A program made the position numbers and the translations under genes. A model generated the notes under the pieces. The model was not told the DNA's origin and did no database searches. It was given only the letters and a program-made list of their open reading frames with translations. Below are positions 55,834-64,000 of a stretch of 64,000 nucleotides of DNA, piece by piece. Every line of letters begins with the position of its first letter. The first letter of the stretch is position 1. Source of the stretch: Vicinamibacterales bacterium (lineage in GTDB: Bacteria; Acidobacteriota; Vicinamibacteria; Vicinamibacterales; JAMQPK01); the NCBI GenBank assembly GCA_023717525.1, contig JAMQPK010000220.1, positions 1 to 64,000 of the forward strand, in the 5' to 3' direction.

Positions 55834-57102
55834 TCAGCGGAAGTCTCTATAAATGACGTGTCCATCAGGCTGGATGACACCGATCCAGGGCGAGGCGAGG
55901 TCGATGCGGCCGCCAAGAATTTCGTAAATGAACTGTGGGTTGCTCGTCGGCGGCAGGCTGAACTGAGTTCTGACGGCTCGCATGGGCCGCGCTTGCCGCA
56001 CAAGCTCGCGCGATCCATCGACGAGCGCCCCGTACTCCGGCATGCGGACCAGCGTGCCCGCAAAACGCGTTCGCGCCGGGACGATCGCAACGGCTCCGGC
56101 CAGGAGCGCAATGCCGGCCGCCCGGGCAACCGCAGGTGGCCGCAACGCCGTCGCACTGAGAGTCAGAGTGAGAACCACAGCGGGCATCAACGAAAGGTAG
56201 TAATAGCGATCGAGAAAGTCGCCCACGTAAAACGCGTATCCAATGACCGCCGCGATCTGCGGCAGCAGCGTCACCGATAGCAGCGGCAGGTCGTGCCGAA
56301 ACCTGCTCGCCACGATGGCTGCGCTCAACACTATCAGCCAGACGGACCACGGTGCCCGCCACGGAGAAACAAGGATGAAGGTGAACGCCTCCTTGTAGCC
56401 TGCCACGCTGTTGGCCAACTGCAGCGGCTGACGGCCAGAGACGATCTCTCCGATGCTGTCGGCGACTTCAGACATGCCGCTGTCGGCGAATCGCGTCGAT
56501 ACCTGATGGACGGCGTGGGGAATCTGGAGGAGCGAGACGACGACCGCGATGATGGCGGCGTTGAGTCGAAGCGTCGCCCAATCGCGTCTGCTGAACGGGC
56601 CGGCGAGGAGAGCAGCAAAGACACCGATCGCCACGAACACTGCGCCTGTGTATGCCTGAACTGCGCACCAGACGATGGCCGTCGTCAACGCGATTCGCGA
56701 TGGCGATCGTTCCGGCCACTTCAATATGACTAGAGCTGTCGCGATTTTTGCCAACGCAGAACCCACCATGGGGTTCCACACGAGCGCCGACAGGCTCAGG
56801 TCCAGGGACGCGGTCGCAAGCAGGACGATCGTCGCCAGTCCGAGCCAGATCGACCTGGTTCGCTGCCAGACGGCGGCAAGCAGGATCGTGTCGGCCATCG
56901 ACTGCAGAATCGCCTGACCGATGCCGCCCGCGTGCGGCAGATTCTGGAACCAGGGCCCGACGGTCACGCGAATCAACCAGAGAATCCAGTAGAACGCGGG
57001 GCCGATGGTGTAGCCGCCGACGTGCGTCGGTGGGCCGACCAATGGGAGTTCGCTGAAGGGGCCAAGCGCGATTCCCCAGTCGCGAATCTGATCTTCCAGC
57101 AA
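55834..57102 (-). CDS. Polytopic membrane protein (GT39-like)
   Basis: About 10 predicted hydrophobic helices; GGYTIGPAFYWILWLIRVTVGPWFQNLPHAGG. Confidence 0.7.
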   Translation of the reverse strand: MLEDQIRDWGIALGPFSELPLVGPPTHVGGYTIGPAFYWILWLIRVTVGPWFQNLPHAGGIGQAILQSMADTILLAAVWQRTRSIWLGLATIVLLATASLDLSLSALVWNPMVGSALAKIATALVILKWPERSPSRIALTTAIVWCAVQAYTGAVFVAIGVFAALLAGPFSRRDWATLRLNAAIIAVVVSLLQIPHAVHQVSTRFADSGMSEVADSIGEIVSGRQPLQLANSVAGYKEAFTFILVSPWRAPWSVWLIVLSAAIVASRFRHDLPLLSVTLLPQIAAVIGYAFYVGDFLDRYYYLSLMPAVVLTLTLSATALRPPAVARAAGIALLAGAVAIVPARTRFAGTLVRMPEYGALVDGSRELVRQARPMRAVRTQFSLPPTSNPQFIYEILGGRIDLASPWIGVIQPDGHVIYRDFR

Positions 57103-57231
57103 CCAGAAGTGGCTGCCGATGTCCCAGACGCGGATCGTCAGCGTGAGCGCAAATGTGAGGGCGAGCGTTGCTGCGGGCTTGAAGGCGAAGATTCGCGATT
57201 ATAGCGTTAGAATCGTGGCCAGGAGTCGCCG

Positions 57232-57696
57232 ATGCCGGTTACAAACGCAGTGCTGGGACCGAACGTCAAGATCGCTCTACCCGAGCTCGTCAATATTTAC
57301 GGTTGCACCATAGGCAGCGACACGAAAATAGGGCCGTTCGTCGAAATCCAGAAGAACGCGTTCATTGGAGCGCGCTGCAAAATTTCGTCGCACTCCTTTA
57401 TCTGCGAGGGCGTGACGATCGAGGACGAAGTGTTTGTCGGCCACGGCGTCATGTTCATCAACGATCGCAAGCCGCGGGCCACAGCCGACGGAGCGTTGCA
57501 GCAGGAAAGCGACTGGACGGTGATTCCCACGCGAGTAGGCTTTGGCGCCTCGCTCGGGACCGGTTCGGTCATCATGTGCGGCGTGACGATTGGGGCTCGC
57601 GCGATCATCGGGGCCGGCGCCGTGGTCACCCGCGATGTGAAGGAAGATGCCATGGTCGCCGGAGTGCCCGCGCGCGCGTTGATCGCGCGAGAGTAG
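57232..57696 (+). CDS. Left-handed beta-helix acyltransferase (WbbJ/WlbB-like)
   Basis: Hexapeptide repeats: LVNIYGCTIGSDTKIGPFVEIQKNAFIGARCKISSHSFICEGVTIEDEVFVGHGVMFINDRKP...GSVIMCGVTIGARAIIGAGAVVTRDV. Confidence 0.93.
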   Translation: MPVTNAVLGPNVKIALPELVNIYGCTIGSDTKIGPFVEIQKNAFIGARCKISSHSFICEGVTIEDEVFVGHGVMFINDRKPRATADGALQQESDWTVIPTRVGFGASLGTGSVIMCGVTIGARAIIGAGAVVTRDVKEDAMVAGVPARALIARE

Positions 57697-57702
57697 CAGG
57701 GC

Positions 57703-58713
57703 CTAGGAGCCGCGGAGTCCGAAGTCGAATTTCTTCTCGCTCCGCTTCTGCCGAATCCAATTCTTTTCCATAGCCTGCCAGAGGACATTCGCCGGCGTGA
57801 TTCGGCCGTTCTGCACCGCGGCGCGCTTGCGAAGAACCGACGGCGTCCCCTTCAGCGCAGCCCATTTTCCCTTCAGATAGGGGCCGAGCAGGCCCACAGA
57901 GGCGTACTTCAGCAGTGCCGCCGCGTCATACGCCATGTGGCTTGGAAAGGACCTCAGCAAGAGGCTTGAAGGCGTGTTCTTCAAGTACGTCCATTCGAGA
58001 TTCCGCTGTCCGTAAAACACGGCCGTCGCGCTGGTCTTTCTAAGCGTACCGCTACCCGCGTGGTGAACGATCGCGTTCGCCACATACACGCATCGGTGAC
58101 CACGCAGCCTGGCGCGATATGAGAGATCGACGTCTTCATAGACCATGAAGAAGTCCTCGTCGAATCCGTCGAGGCCGGCGAAGACGTCCCGCCGAATCAT
58201 GCAGGCCGCTCCGCAGGCACCAAAGACGTCACCCGACGCGTCACCGAGCGAAAACCCTGCTCCGTGGAATCGTTTGAAGGCTCCTCCCGCACGCAGGTAT
58301 CCATCGCCCGCGCTGTCGATGATCGAAGGATCGTGCAGATAGACGATCCTGGATGTTGTCAGCGCTACGCCAGAATCCTCGAGAAGCGGCTTCTTCAAGG
58401 CGTCCAACCAGCCCGGCTGCGGCACGGTGTCGTTGTTGAGGAACGCCAGGCAGCGACCCCTTGCGATCCGGGCACCCGCGTTGTTGCCAGCAGCGAATCC
58501 GAGGTTGCTGTCGAGAGACAACACGTGGACGCCGGGAAATCGTTCGCGGACCAGGTCGAGCGAACCGTCCGTAGAGGCGTTGTCGACGAGGATTAGTTCT
58601 CCATGAGCGCCAAGCTGGCTTTGTGTCGCCGCGAGGCAAGGCTCGAGCCACTGACGGCCGTTGAAGTTGAGGACGATCACCGAAACGTCGACGGTGCTCG
58701 AGTGGGAACTCAT
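57703..58713 (-). CDS. Glycosyltransferase family 2 (rhamnosyltransferase-like)
   Basis: VSVIVLNFNGRQWLEPCLAATQSQ...LILVDNASTDGSLDLVRERFPGVHVLSLDSNLGFAAGNNAGARIARGRCLAFLNNDTVPQPGWLDAL. Confidence 0.95.
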   Translation of the reverse strand: MSSHSSTVDVSVIVLNFNGRQWLEPCLAATQSQLGAHGELILVDNASTDGSLDLVRERFPGVHVLSLDSNLGFAAGNNAGARIARGRCLAFLNNDTVPQPGWLDALKKPLLEDSGVALTTSRIVYLHDPSIIDSAGDGYLRAGGAFKRFHGAGFSLGDASGDVFGACGAACMIRRDVFAGLDGFDEDFFMVYEDVDLSYRARLRGHRCVYVANAIVHHAGSGTLRKTSATAVFYGQRNLEWTYLKNTPSSLLLRSFPSHMAYDAAALLKYASVGLLGPYLKGKWAALKGTPSVLRKRAAVQNGRITPANVLWQAMEKNWIRQKRSEKKFDFGLRGS

Positions 58714-59801
58714 CGACTCGCTATCGCCCGGTACGCATCAAGGGTCAGGGCCGCGGTTCTGTCCCACGTGTAGTCCATCGCTCTGCGCCGGCCTGCCTCG
58801 CGCAGCCGGTTCGCGAGATCCGCATCTTCGATCAGCCGTACGATACCAGCAGCCATCTCCATTTCGTCGTCTGGGCTCACGAGGATACCCGCATCGCCCA
58901 CGACTTCGGGAATGGCGCTCGCTCGTGCGGCGAGCACCGGAGCGCCACACGCCATTGCCTCGAGCAGGGGTAGTCCGAAACCTTCATATCGCGATGGATA
59001 CGCGAACACGGCGGCGCTGCAATACAGATCCGCAAGAGTACGATCGTCGGTCGCATCTGCGAAGTGAACCTGAACATTCGCGCCGCGTGCCTCCTCCTCG
59101 AGTTTTGCGCGTTCGCCTCGGTCTACCCCTGCCAGAACCAGCATGGGGCCGACGCGACTCGGCGATAGCGCCGGAAGCCGGCCCAGGGCACGTACCAGCA
59201 TCAGGAGATTTCGACGCGGGTGAAGGTCGCCGACGTGAAGCACATACGGAGCCGTTATCCCCGGAGGGAGTTGACGCGGTGTTGCCCCTGCGAACGGCGT
59301 TCCCACGCCGAGGGGAACAACTCTAATTCGCTGCGCGTCAACGCCGTAGGCGGCCGAGATCTCGCTTCGAGAGAACTCGGAGTCCGTGATGATGAGGTCT
59401 GCCGCATGAGCGCTCCGGCGATAGAACCAGCGCCGCAGCGGGTCGCGGCGGTACGGGTACCACTCTGGATGGCGCTCGTAACTGACGTCATGAATGGTCA
59501 GGACAAGAGGATGCACGCCGCGAAGCGGGGCAGTGTAGGCAGGCGAGTGGAACACGTCGAGCCGTTCGCGTCGAACCGCGCGCGGGAGATCCACGAGGCA
59601 CCAGCCGAGATTCGTTGGTGCGATCTGTCTGACGGGTCGACGTTCGGCGGCGGACGGCAGGGCTGCGGCTTCCGGCGAGCCGAAGACCACAAGCTCGTTA
59701 CTCGGACGTACGCGGGCGAGGGCGTTCAGCAGCTCGGAGGCATATCGTCGCACTCCGCCCGCTGGAGATCCCAAGCTTCGCCCATCGAATCCGATTCGCA
59801 T
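58710..59801 (-). CDS. Glycosyltransferase family 4
   Basis: FDGRSLGSPAGGVRRYASELLNAL; VLHVGDLHPRRNLLMLVRALGRL; FAYPSRYEGFGLPLLEAMACGAPVLAARASAIPEVVGDAG. Confidence 0.95.
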   Translation of the reverse strand: MRIGFDGRSLGSPAGGVRRYASELLNALARVRPSNELVVFGSPEAAALPSAAERRPVRQIAPTNLGWCLVDLPRAVRRERLDVFHSPAYTAPLRGVHPLVLTIHDVSYERHPEWYPYRRDPLRRWFYRRSAHAADLIITDSEFSRSEISAAYGVDAQRIRVVPLGVGTPFAGATPRQLPPGITAPYVLHVGDLHPRRNLLMLVRALGRLPALSPSRVGPMLVLAGVDRGERAKLEEEARGANVQVHFADATDDRTLADLYCSAAVFAYPSRYEGFGLPLLEAMACGAPVLAARASAIPEVVGDAGILVSPDDEMEMAAGIVRLIEDADLANRLREAGRRRAMDYTWDRTAALTLDAYRAIASR

Positions 59802-59832
59802 CGCGCAGAACGCAGGGACATTCTACGGCCTG

Positions 59833-61689
59833 CTAGTGCACTATCCGAACATTCGGCGGCGCGATTGGCGGTTGCTGACCTATGAGGACCGGCCAACGGG
59901 CATACGTGCCGTTGCCGTTTTGACCGTCGGTGATCACTGCGTAGATGTAGTACTCGCCGAGAGGCACGACCGGAATGTTGTTCCAGACAAACGAGCCTGC
60001 CGATGTGGGGGCGCTCCCAATCGGGGTTGTTCCGCTTGTCGGATTGCGATCGGTGTCGTAGTACAGATTGACCGTTCCGTTGCTTTCGCTCGCGGTCCAC
60101 TGGAACGTGTACGTACCGCCGGAGTTGAGCCGCTCGAGGGCGGCAAGCTTGATGCGCTTCAGGAAGAAGGTGACTGCGCCGCTGTACTCGTGCGGGTCGA
60201 ACCGGAATCGGTCGATGCCGCCCATGCCGCCCGGCACCCAGCCAAGCTGAGACGGCGAGCTCGCTTCGATTGGGAGAACGGCACGGTCAGACATGTCCAG
60301 GCTGACCTTGTCCAGAACGCTCACGCCGAGGCGCGAATTGAAAATGATGTCGTCCGTCACCGTATAGTTGATGCCGCCAGCTGCCCGCCACGCGATTCGT
60401 GCGATGGAGCCGTTGTTGACGTTGCGCGCCGCATTGGGGATGCCGAACTCGACGGTCAGAATGCGATAGCGGAGCGGATCGATGCGCGTGGCGTCGCCGC
60501 GCGATGAAAGGGGTTGAAGGATCGGATCCCCTACGAGCCCGGGCTGAGCAGGGGCGCTGATGGCAGAGAAAACAGACACGCTTCCCAGCGACGTACCGGC
60601 CGGCGTTTCGGCAACAATCGGTGTAATCGAGGGCGGTGCGCAAGAAGGCGGCAGGCAGAGTCCAAAATAATCATCGACATCCGAGAGCGCATTCATATCC
60701 CACGCGTTACCAAGTTGCGCTGTCGCGAAGTCGTCGGCGCTTCCTTCGTCTGAAGGCAACGTGAAGGACATCGTAGGAGTGGCGTTGACCAGGTAGGCAG
60801 TCCCCGGCCTGGTAAACGCACCGGACGTGCCGGCCGCCCGCGCGAGTACTTGGTAGCTGCCGGGCGCCAGGGCCCCAGCGTAGAAGTTGTACCCGGCGCC
60901 GGAACCACTAACTAGGCATCCGGCCGAGTTGCCGTTAGCCGCGGAAGAAATGTTCTTCGCAAGGACTGTTTCGTTTCCGTTGGTGGTCGTGTCGGTGTCG
61001 AGGTAGAGATCGATGGCGCCGGAGAAACCGGTCCAGGTCGCCTTCCGGCAGAGGTTAGTGTCGATGTTGACCAGTCGAATCCAGTCGATCTGAATATTGA
61101 GTGTCGTGTTGTATGACGGATGAAATCGTAACGAGCGAATCAGGCCTCCCCACGAAATCGGGCCAGTCTGTTTTCCGAGCGCCTGGAGGTCGACAAGATA
61201 GGTTCGCCATCCAGCGGTCAGGTTGATGATGTTGCTGCTGCTATCGGTGAGGTCCCAGAGATTGTCGCGATTCCAGGTCAATACGCTCTGCGAAGGGCCG
61301 CTCATATTCACGCGAATCGCAAGGAACCTGTAGAAGTCCGCGTCGATGGGATAGTTGGCGCCGGTCTTTCCCAGCCGCGCGGCGTAGGGGTTCCCAGTCT
61401 CGAGCAGAAAGACGTTCGGGCTGACAGCCGTCGTTGCCGAGAAGATGCCGCTCGCGAACGAGACGTTGCTCAGTTCCGGTAAGGGGTTATCTGAGCCGTT
61501 CAGGAACCAGCCGAAATCCGTACGCTCGTTCATGTCCCAGGGGTCCTGGAACGTTCGAGCGGCGAAGTCCTCTGCCGACGCAACGCTGGCGGATCCGCCG
61601 AGGGTTACGGTCTGTGCGAGCAGATCGACGGAAGTACACAGAAATGCGCACACAAAGAGCGCCGGGGCCGCCAGGGAGTACTTCTTCAT
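59833..61689 (-). CDS. Large secreted/surface protein with internally duplicated module
   Basis: Signal peptide MKKYSLAAPALFVCAFLCTSVDLLAQ; SAEDFAARTFQDPWDMNERTDFGWF and SADDFATAQLGNAWDMNALSDVDDYFG; IDLYLDTDTTTNGNETVLAKNI and VNLYYDTDRNPTSGTTPIGSAP. Confidence 0.75.
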   Translation of the reverse strand: MKKYSLAAPALFVCAFLCTSVDLLAQTVTLGGSASVASAEDFAARTFQDPWDMNERTDFGWFLNGSDNPLPELSNVSFASGIFSATTAVSPNVFLLETGNPYAARLGKTGANYPIDADFYRFLAIRVNMSGPSQSVLTWNRDNLWDLTDSSSNIINLTAGWRTYLVDLQALGKQTGPISWGGLIRSLRFHPSYNTTLNIQIDWIRLVNIDTNLCRKATWTGFSGAIDLYLDTDTTTNGNETVLAKNISSAANGNSAGCLVSGSGAGYNFYAGALAPGSYQVLARAAGTSGAFTRPGTAYLVNATPTMSFTLPSDEGSADDFATAQLGNAWDMNALSDVDDYFGLCLPPSCAPPSITPIVAETPAGTSLGSVSVFSAISAPAQPGLVGDPILQPLSSRGDATRIDPLRYRILTVEFGIPNAARNVNNGSIARIAWRAAGGINYTVTDDIIFNSRLGVSVLDKVSLDMSDRAVLPIEASSPSQLGWVPGGMGGIDRFRFDPHEYSGAVTFFLKRIKLAALERLNSGGTYTFQWTASESNGTVNLYYDTDRNPTSGTTPIGSAPTSAGSFVWNNIPVVPLGEYYIYAVITDGQNGNGTYARWPVLIGQQPPIAPPNVRIVH

Positions 61690-61786
61690 GAGTCCTCTAT
61701 CCTGGTGTATGCAGGGTTCGATCCAAGCTGTGCCCACCGACATGGACAGGAGTTCTGCGCTGCTGTAGCCTGAAGCACGCGTTGTA

Positions 61787-63049
61787 ATGCGGTACACGTT
61801 GATTACATTTCTTGCCTGTCCAGCGTGCTCTGGGCAGCTGGCGACGATTGTCGTCACGGAGCGGCAGGCAGCCATACCGGTCCGTCACAGGCTCCTGCCG
61901 AATGTGGTTGCTCCGGAGGGCGCCGTCGTCGCTCCGCTGAACCCCGCTTCCGCGAGGACGCCTCTCGGTGCCGTTCTGTCTCGACACGCCGCGAATCCCG
62001 CACCACCCGAGCGAGACTACGCGGTCGAGGTCGAGACAGGAATCCTGGCGTGCGTCTCGTGCGGGCGTTGGTTTCCCATTCGCGGTTTTCTACCGGAGCT
62101 GTTGCCCGACCATCTCCGCGATCGCGACGACGATCGGCGATTCTTCGACGAATGCGCGCGTCAGCTTCCCACGGAGCTCGTCGAGGCGCTTAGAGCGGCC
62201 GCCCCCAGTGCCGGGTCGACGGAACTCGATCGAGGCGAGGGCTACAAGCGCGCGGAGATCACGATTCGCAGCAAAGTAGACAATCCCTACTTTTTTTCGC
62301 CCGGCTATTCTTCTCCTTTCAACCCGCACGCGACTGAGCACACGCTCTACCTCATCAAGCTATTCGGCGCGGCGGTCCCGTTGTTGGAACTCAAAGTCGG
62401 CGATGTGTTGCTCGATAGCGGCTGCGGGTACTCCTGGACGACGGAATGGCTGTACAGGGCCGGCGTAGAGACAGTCGGTGTCGACATCTGCCGGACTTAC
62501 CTCGAAATCGGGATCGAGCGCATGGGCGCCAACCGGCCGCATCTCGTGGTGGCCGACGTCGAGAACCTGCCGATTCGCGCCGCATCGATGGATGCCGTCC
62601 TGGCGTTCGAAAGCGCGCATCACATTCCCGATCGCAAGAAAGCCATGGCAGGATTCGGCCGTGTCCTCAAGCCGGCGGGCCGCATGGTCCTGGCCGAACC
62701 TGGAGCGACGCACGAACACGCGCAGGTCTCGGTGGATGTGATGAGCAAGTACGGGATCCTCGAGAAGGGCATGGAGCTCGAAGACGTGCGGGACTATGTC
62801 GCTGGCACCGAGATGGGAAAGCCGGAGCAGATATTTCTGCTGCGCGCGTCGGACCGCGAGATTGGGCGGACGATCGATCACGCATTCGTTCACACGCATT
62901 CCGCGGTCGAGGGTAACTTGTTTCGCATTTCCAAGACCGAAAGCCTGCTCGAGACCGTCAGCGCCGCCTGGCGCGAACCTCGCCGCGTCGTGTGGCCGAA
63001 GTTGAAGCGCTACGCCAAGACGGCGCTCGTCAGACTCGGTTTGGAATGA
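61787..63049 (+). CDS. SAM methyltransferase with N-terminal Trm112/zinc-ribbon-like segment
   Basis: LITFLACPACSGQL...ILACVSCGRWFPIRGFLPELLPD; GDVLLDSGCGYSWTTEWLYRAGVETVGVDICRTYLEIG; HHIPDRKKAMAGFGRVLKPAGRMVLAEPGA. Confidence 0.85.
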   Translation: MRYTLITFLACPACSGQLATIVVTERQAAIPVRHRLLPNVVAPEGAVVAPLNPASARTPLGAVLSRHAANPAPPERDYAVEVETGILACVSCGRWFPIRGFLPELLPDHLRDRDDDRRFFDECARQLPTELVEALRAAAPSAGSTELDRGEGYKRAEITIRSKVDNPYFFSPGYSSPFNPHATEHTLYLIKLFGAAVPLLELKVGDVLLDSGCGYSWTTEWLYRAGVETVGVDICRTYLEIGIERMGANRPHLVVADVENLPIRAASMDAVLAFESAHHIPDRKKAMAGFGRVLKPAGRMVLAEPGATHEHAQVSVDVMSKYGILEKGMELEDVRDYVAGTEMGKPEQIFLLRASDREIGRTIDHAFVHTHSAVEGNLFRISKTESLLETVSAAWREPRRVVWPKLKRYAKTALVRLGLE

Positions 63050-64000
63050 CGCGCGTTCTTGTCGCGTTTGCGGCGGCTTTCGCCACTGTGGCGATTGTCA
63101 CGCCGTTTCTGAAGCGGCTGGCCGTCAGGCTCCAACTCGTCGCCCGTCCAATCGAGCAGCGCTGGCATCGAGCGCCTGTGCCGCTCCTGGGCGGCGTCGC
63201 CATCTTTGCGGGCTTTGCATCTTCGGCCCTGATGACGGCCCGTTCGCCGTCTCTGACACCCGTCTTCGCGGGCAGCGCTGCGATGTTCGCCCTCGGCGCG
63301 GCTGACGACCTCTGGCGTTTCCGGCCTGGAACAAAATTCCTCCTGCAGATCGCCATCGCGTCGGCACTCGTCGCTGTGCTTCCGCGGCCAGTCTTGACAG
63401 GGTTTGTCGCCATCGACGCGCTGATCGCCATCACCTGGCTGGTCGGCATCACGAACGCTTTTAACCTGCTCGATAACGTCGACGGATTAGCCGCCGGTGT
63501 CGCGACGATCGCAGGCGGCTTCCTGGTGCTGACGCTGTGGCCTGTTGCGTCGGTTCCCGTGGTCTGCGCGCTGGCAGCGTTCGCAGGGGCGACGGCGGGT
63601 TTTCTCGTTTACAATTTTCATCCGGCTTCGATTTTCATGGGAGACAGCGGCAGCCTCTTTCTGGGATTCTTTCTGTCGGCCATTGGCCTGCTTGTCTTGC
63701 CGCTGCAGAGTTTCGGAGCCCCTTACGCCGCCGTTTCCGTATTGATTCTCCTGGTACCGATCTTCGATACGACGTTTGTCACGCTGACGCGTGTGATGGC
63801 CGGTCGCAGCCCGATCGCTGGAGGACGCGACCACACGTCGCACAGGTTGATCGCGCTCGGCATCAGCGAGCGCCGCGCGGTGGTCGTGCACTATGTCCTG
63901 ACGGCGGTCGGCGGACTGATTGCGCTCGGGGTCCTCCACGCACGACCCGGCGGTGTCGGCATTGCCTTGGGATTGTTTGTCATAGTCCTGGCCGCCCTGG
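63046..64000 (+). CDS. MraY/WecA-family undecaprenyl-phosphate glycosyl-1-phosphate transferase (3' truncated by window edge)
   Basis: ATG 63046 overlaps the upstream stop. My translation: MTRVLVAFAAAFATVAIVTPFLKRLAVRLQLV...HRAPVPLLGGVAIF...ALGAADDLWRFRPGTKFLLQI...ITNAFNLLDNVDGLAAG...IFMGDSGSLFLGF. Confidence 0.93.
   Translation, partial: MTRVLVAFAAAFATVAIVTPFLKRLAVRLQLVARPIEQRWHRAPVPLLGGVAIFAGFASSALMTARSPSLTPVFAGSAAMFALGAADDLWRFRPGTKFLLQIAIASALVAVLPRPVLTGFVAIDALIAITWLVGITNAFNLLDNVDGLAAGVATIAGGFLVLTLWPVASVPVVCALAAFAGATAGFLVYNFHPASIFMGDSGSLFLGFFLSAIGLLVLPLQSFGAPYAAVSVLILLVPIFDTTFVTLTRVMAGRSPIAGGRDHTSHRLIALGISERRAVVVHYVLTAVGGLIALGVLHARPGGVGIALGLFVIVLAAL

Overview
High-GC bacterial chromosomal window, most likely from an Acidobacteriota (Vicinamibacteria-like) genome. 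That placement is inferred from the TIGR03436-type VWFA protein, DUF1501, many exported enzymes and general gene style; it was not computed. The window is densely coding, with about 57 supported CDSs. I saw no rRNA, tRNA, CRISPR array or transposase.

Main blocks:
- an XRE/nucleotidyltransferase toxin-antitoxin-like pair
- a GH44 glycosidase and a VWFA protein
- a trehalose operon whose OtsA is fused to a membrane sensor-like N-terminus, followed by DUF5752 and TreT
- a GT2/membrane glycosyltransferase operon
- a cluster of small envelope proteins (DUF4136-like)
- a PilZ / receiver-like / pseudokinase-PEGA / TonB block
- an apparently exported SelA-like PLP enzyme / amidohydrolase / RidA operon
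- a PQQ dehydrogenase, PhoD and exported HpaI-like aldolase block
- a five-gene methyltransferase/glycosyltransferase island (48-54 kb)
- an exopolysaccharide-type locus running off the right end (MraY/WecA-like).

The most interesting unlabelled signal is a degenerate heptameric tandem repeat family, consensus WTSGTCS (reverse complement SGACSAW). It occurs at five non-coding or junction loci: 32709, 38846, 45999, 47621 and 48069. Two of these flank a four-helix-bundle (S23/Avd-like) gene, and one appears to encode the n-region of a signal peptide.
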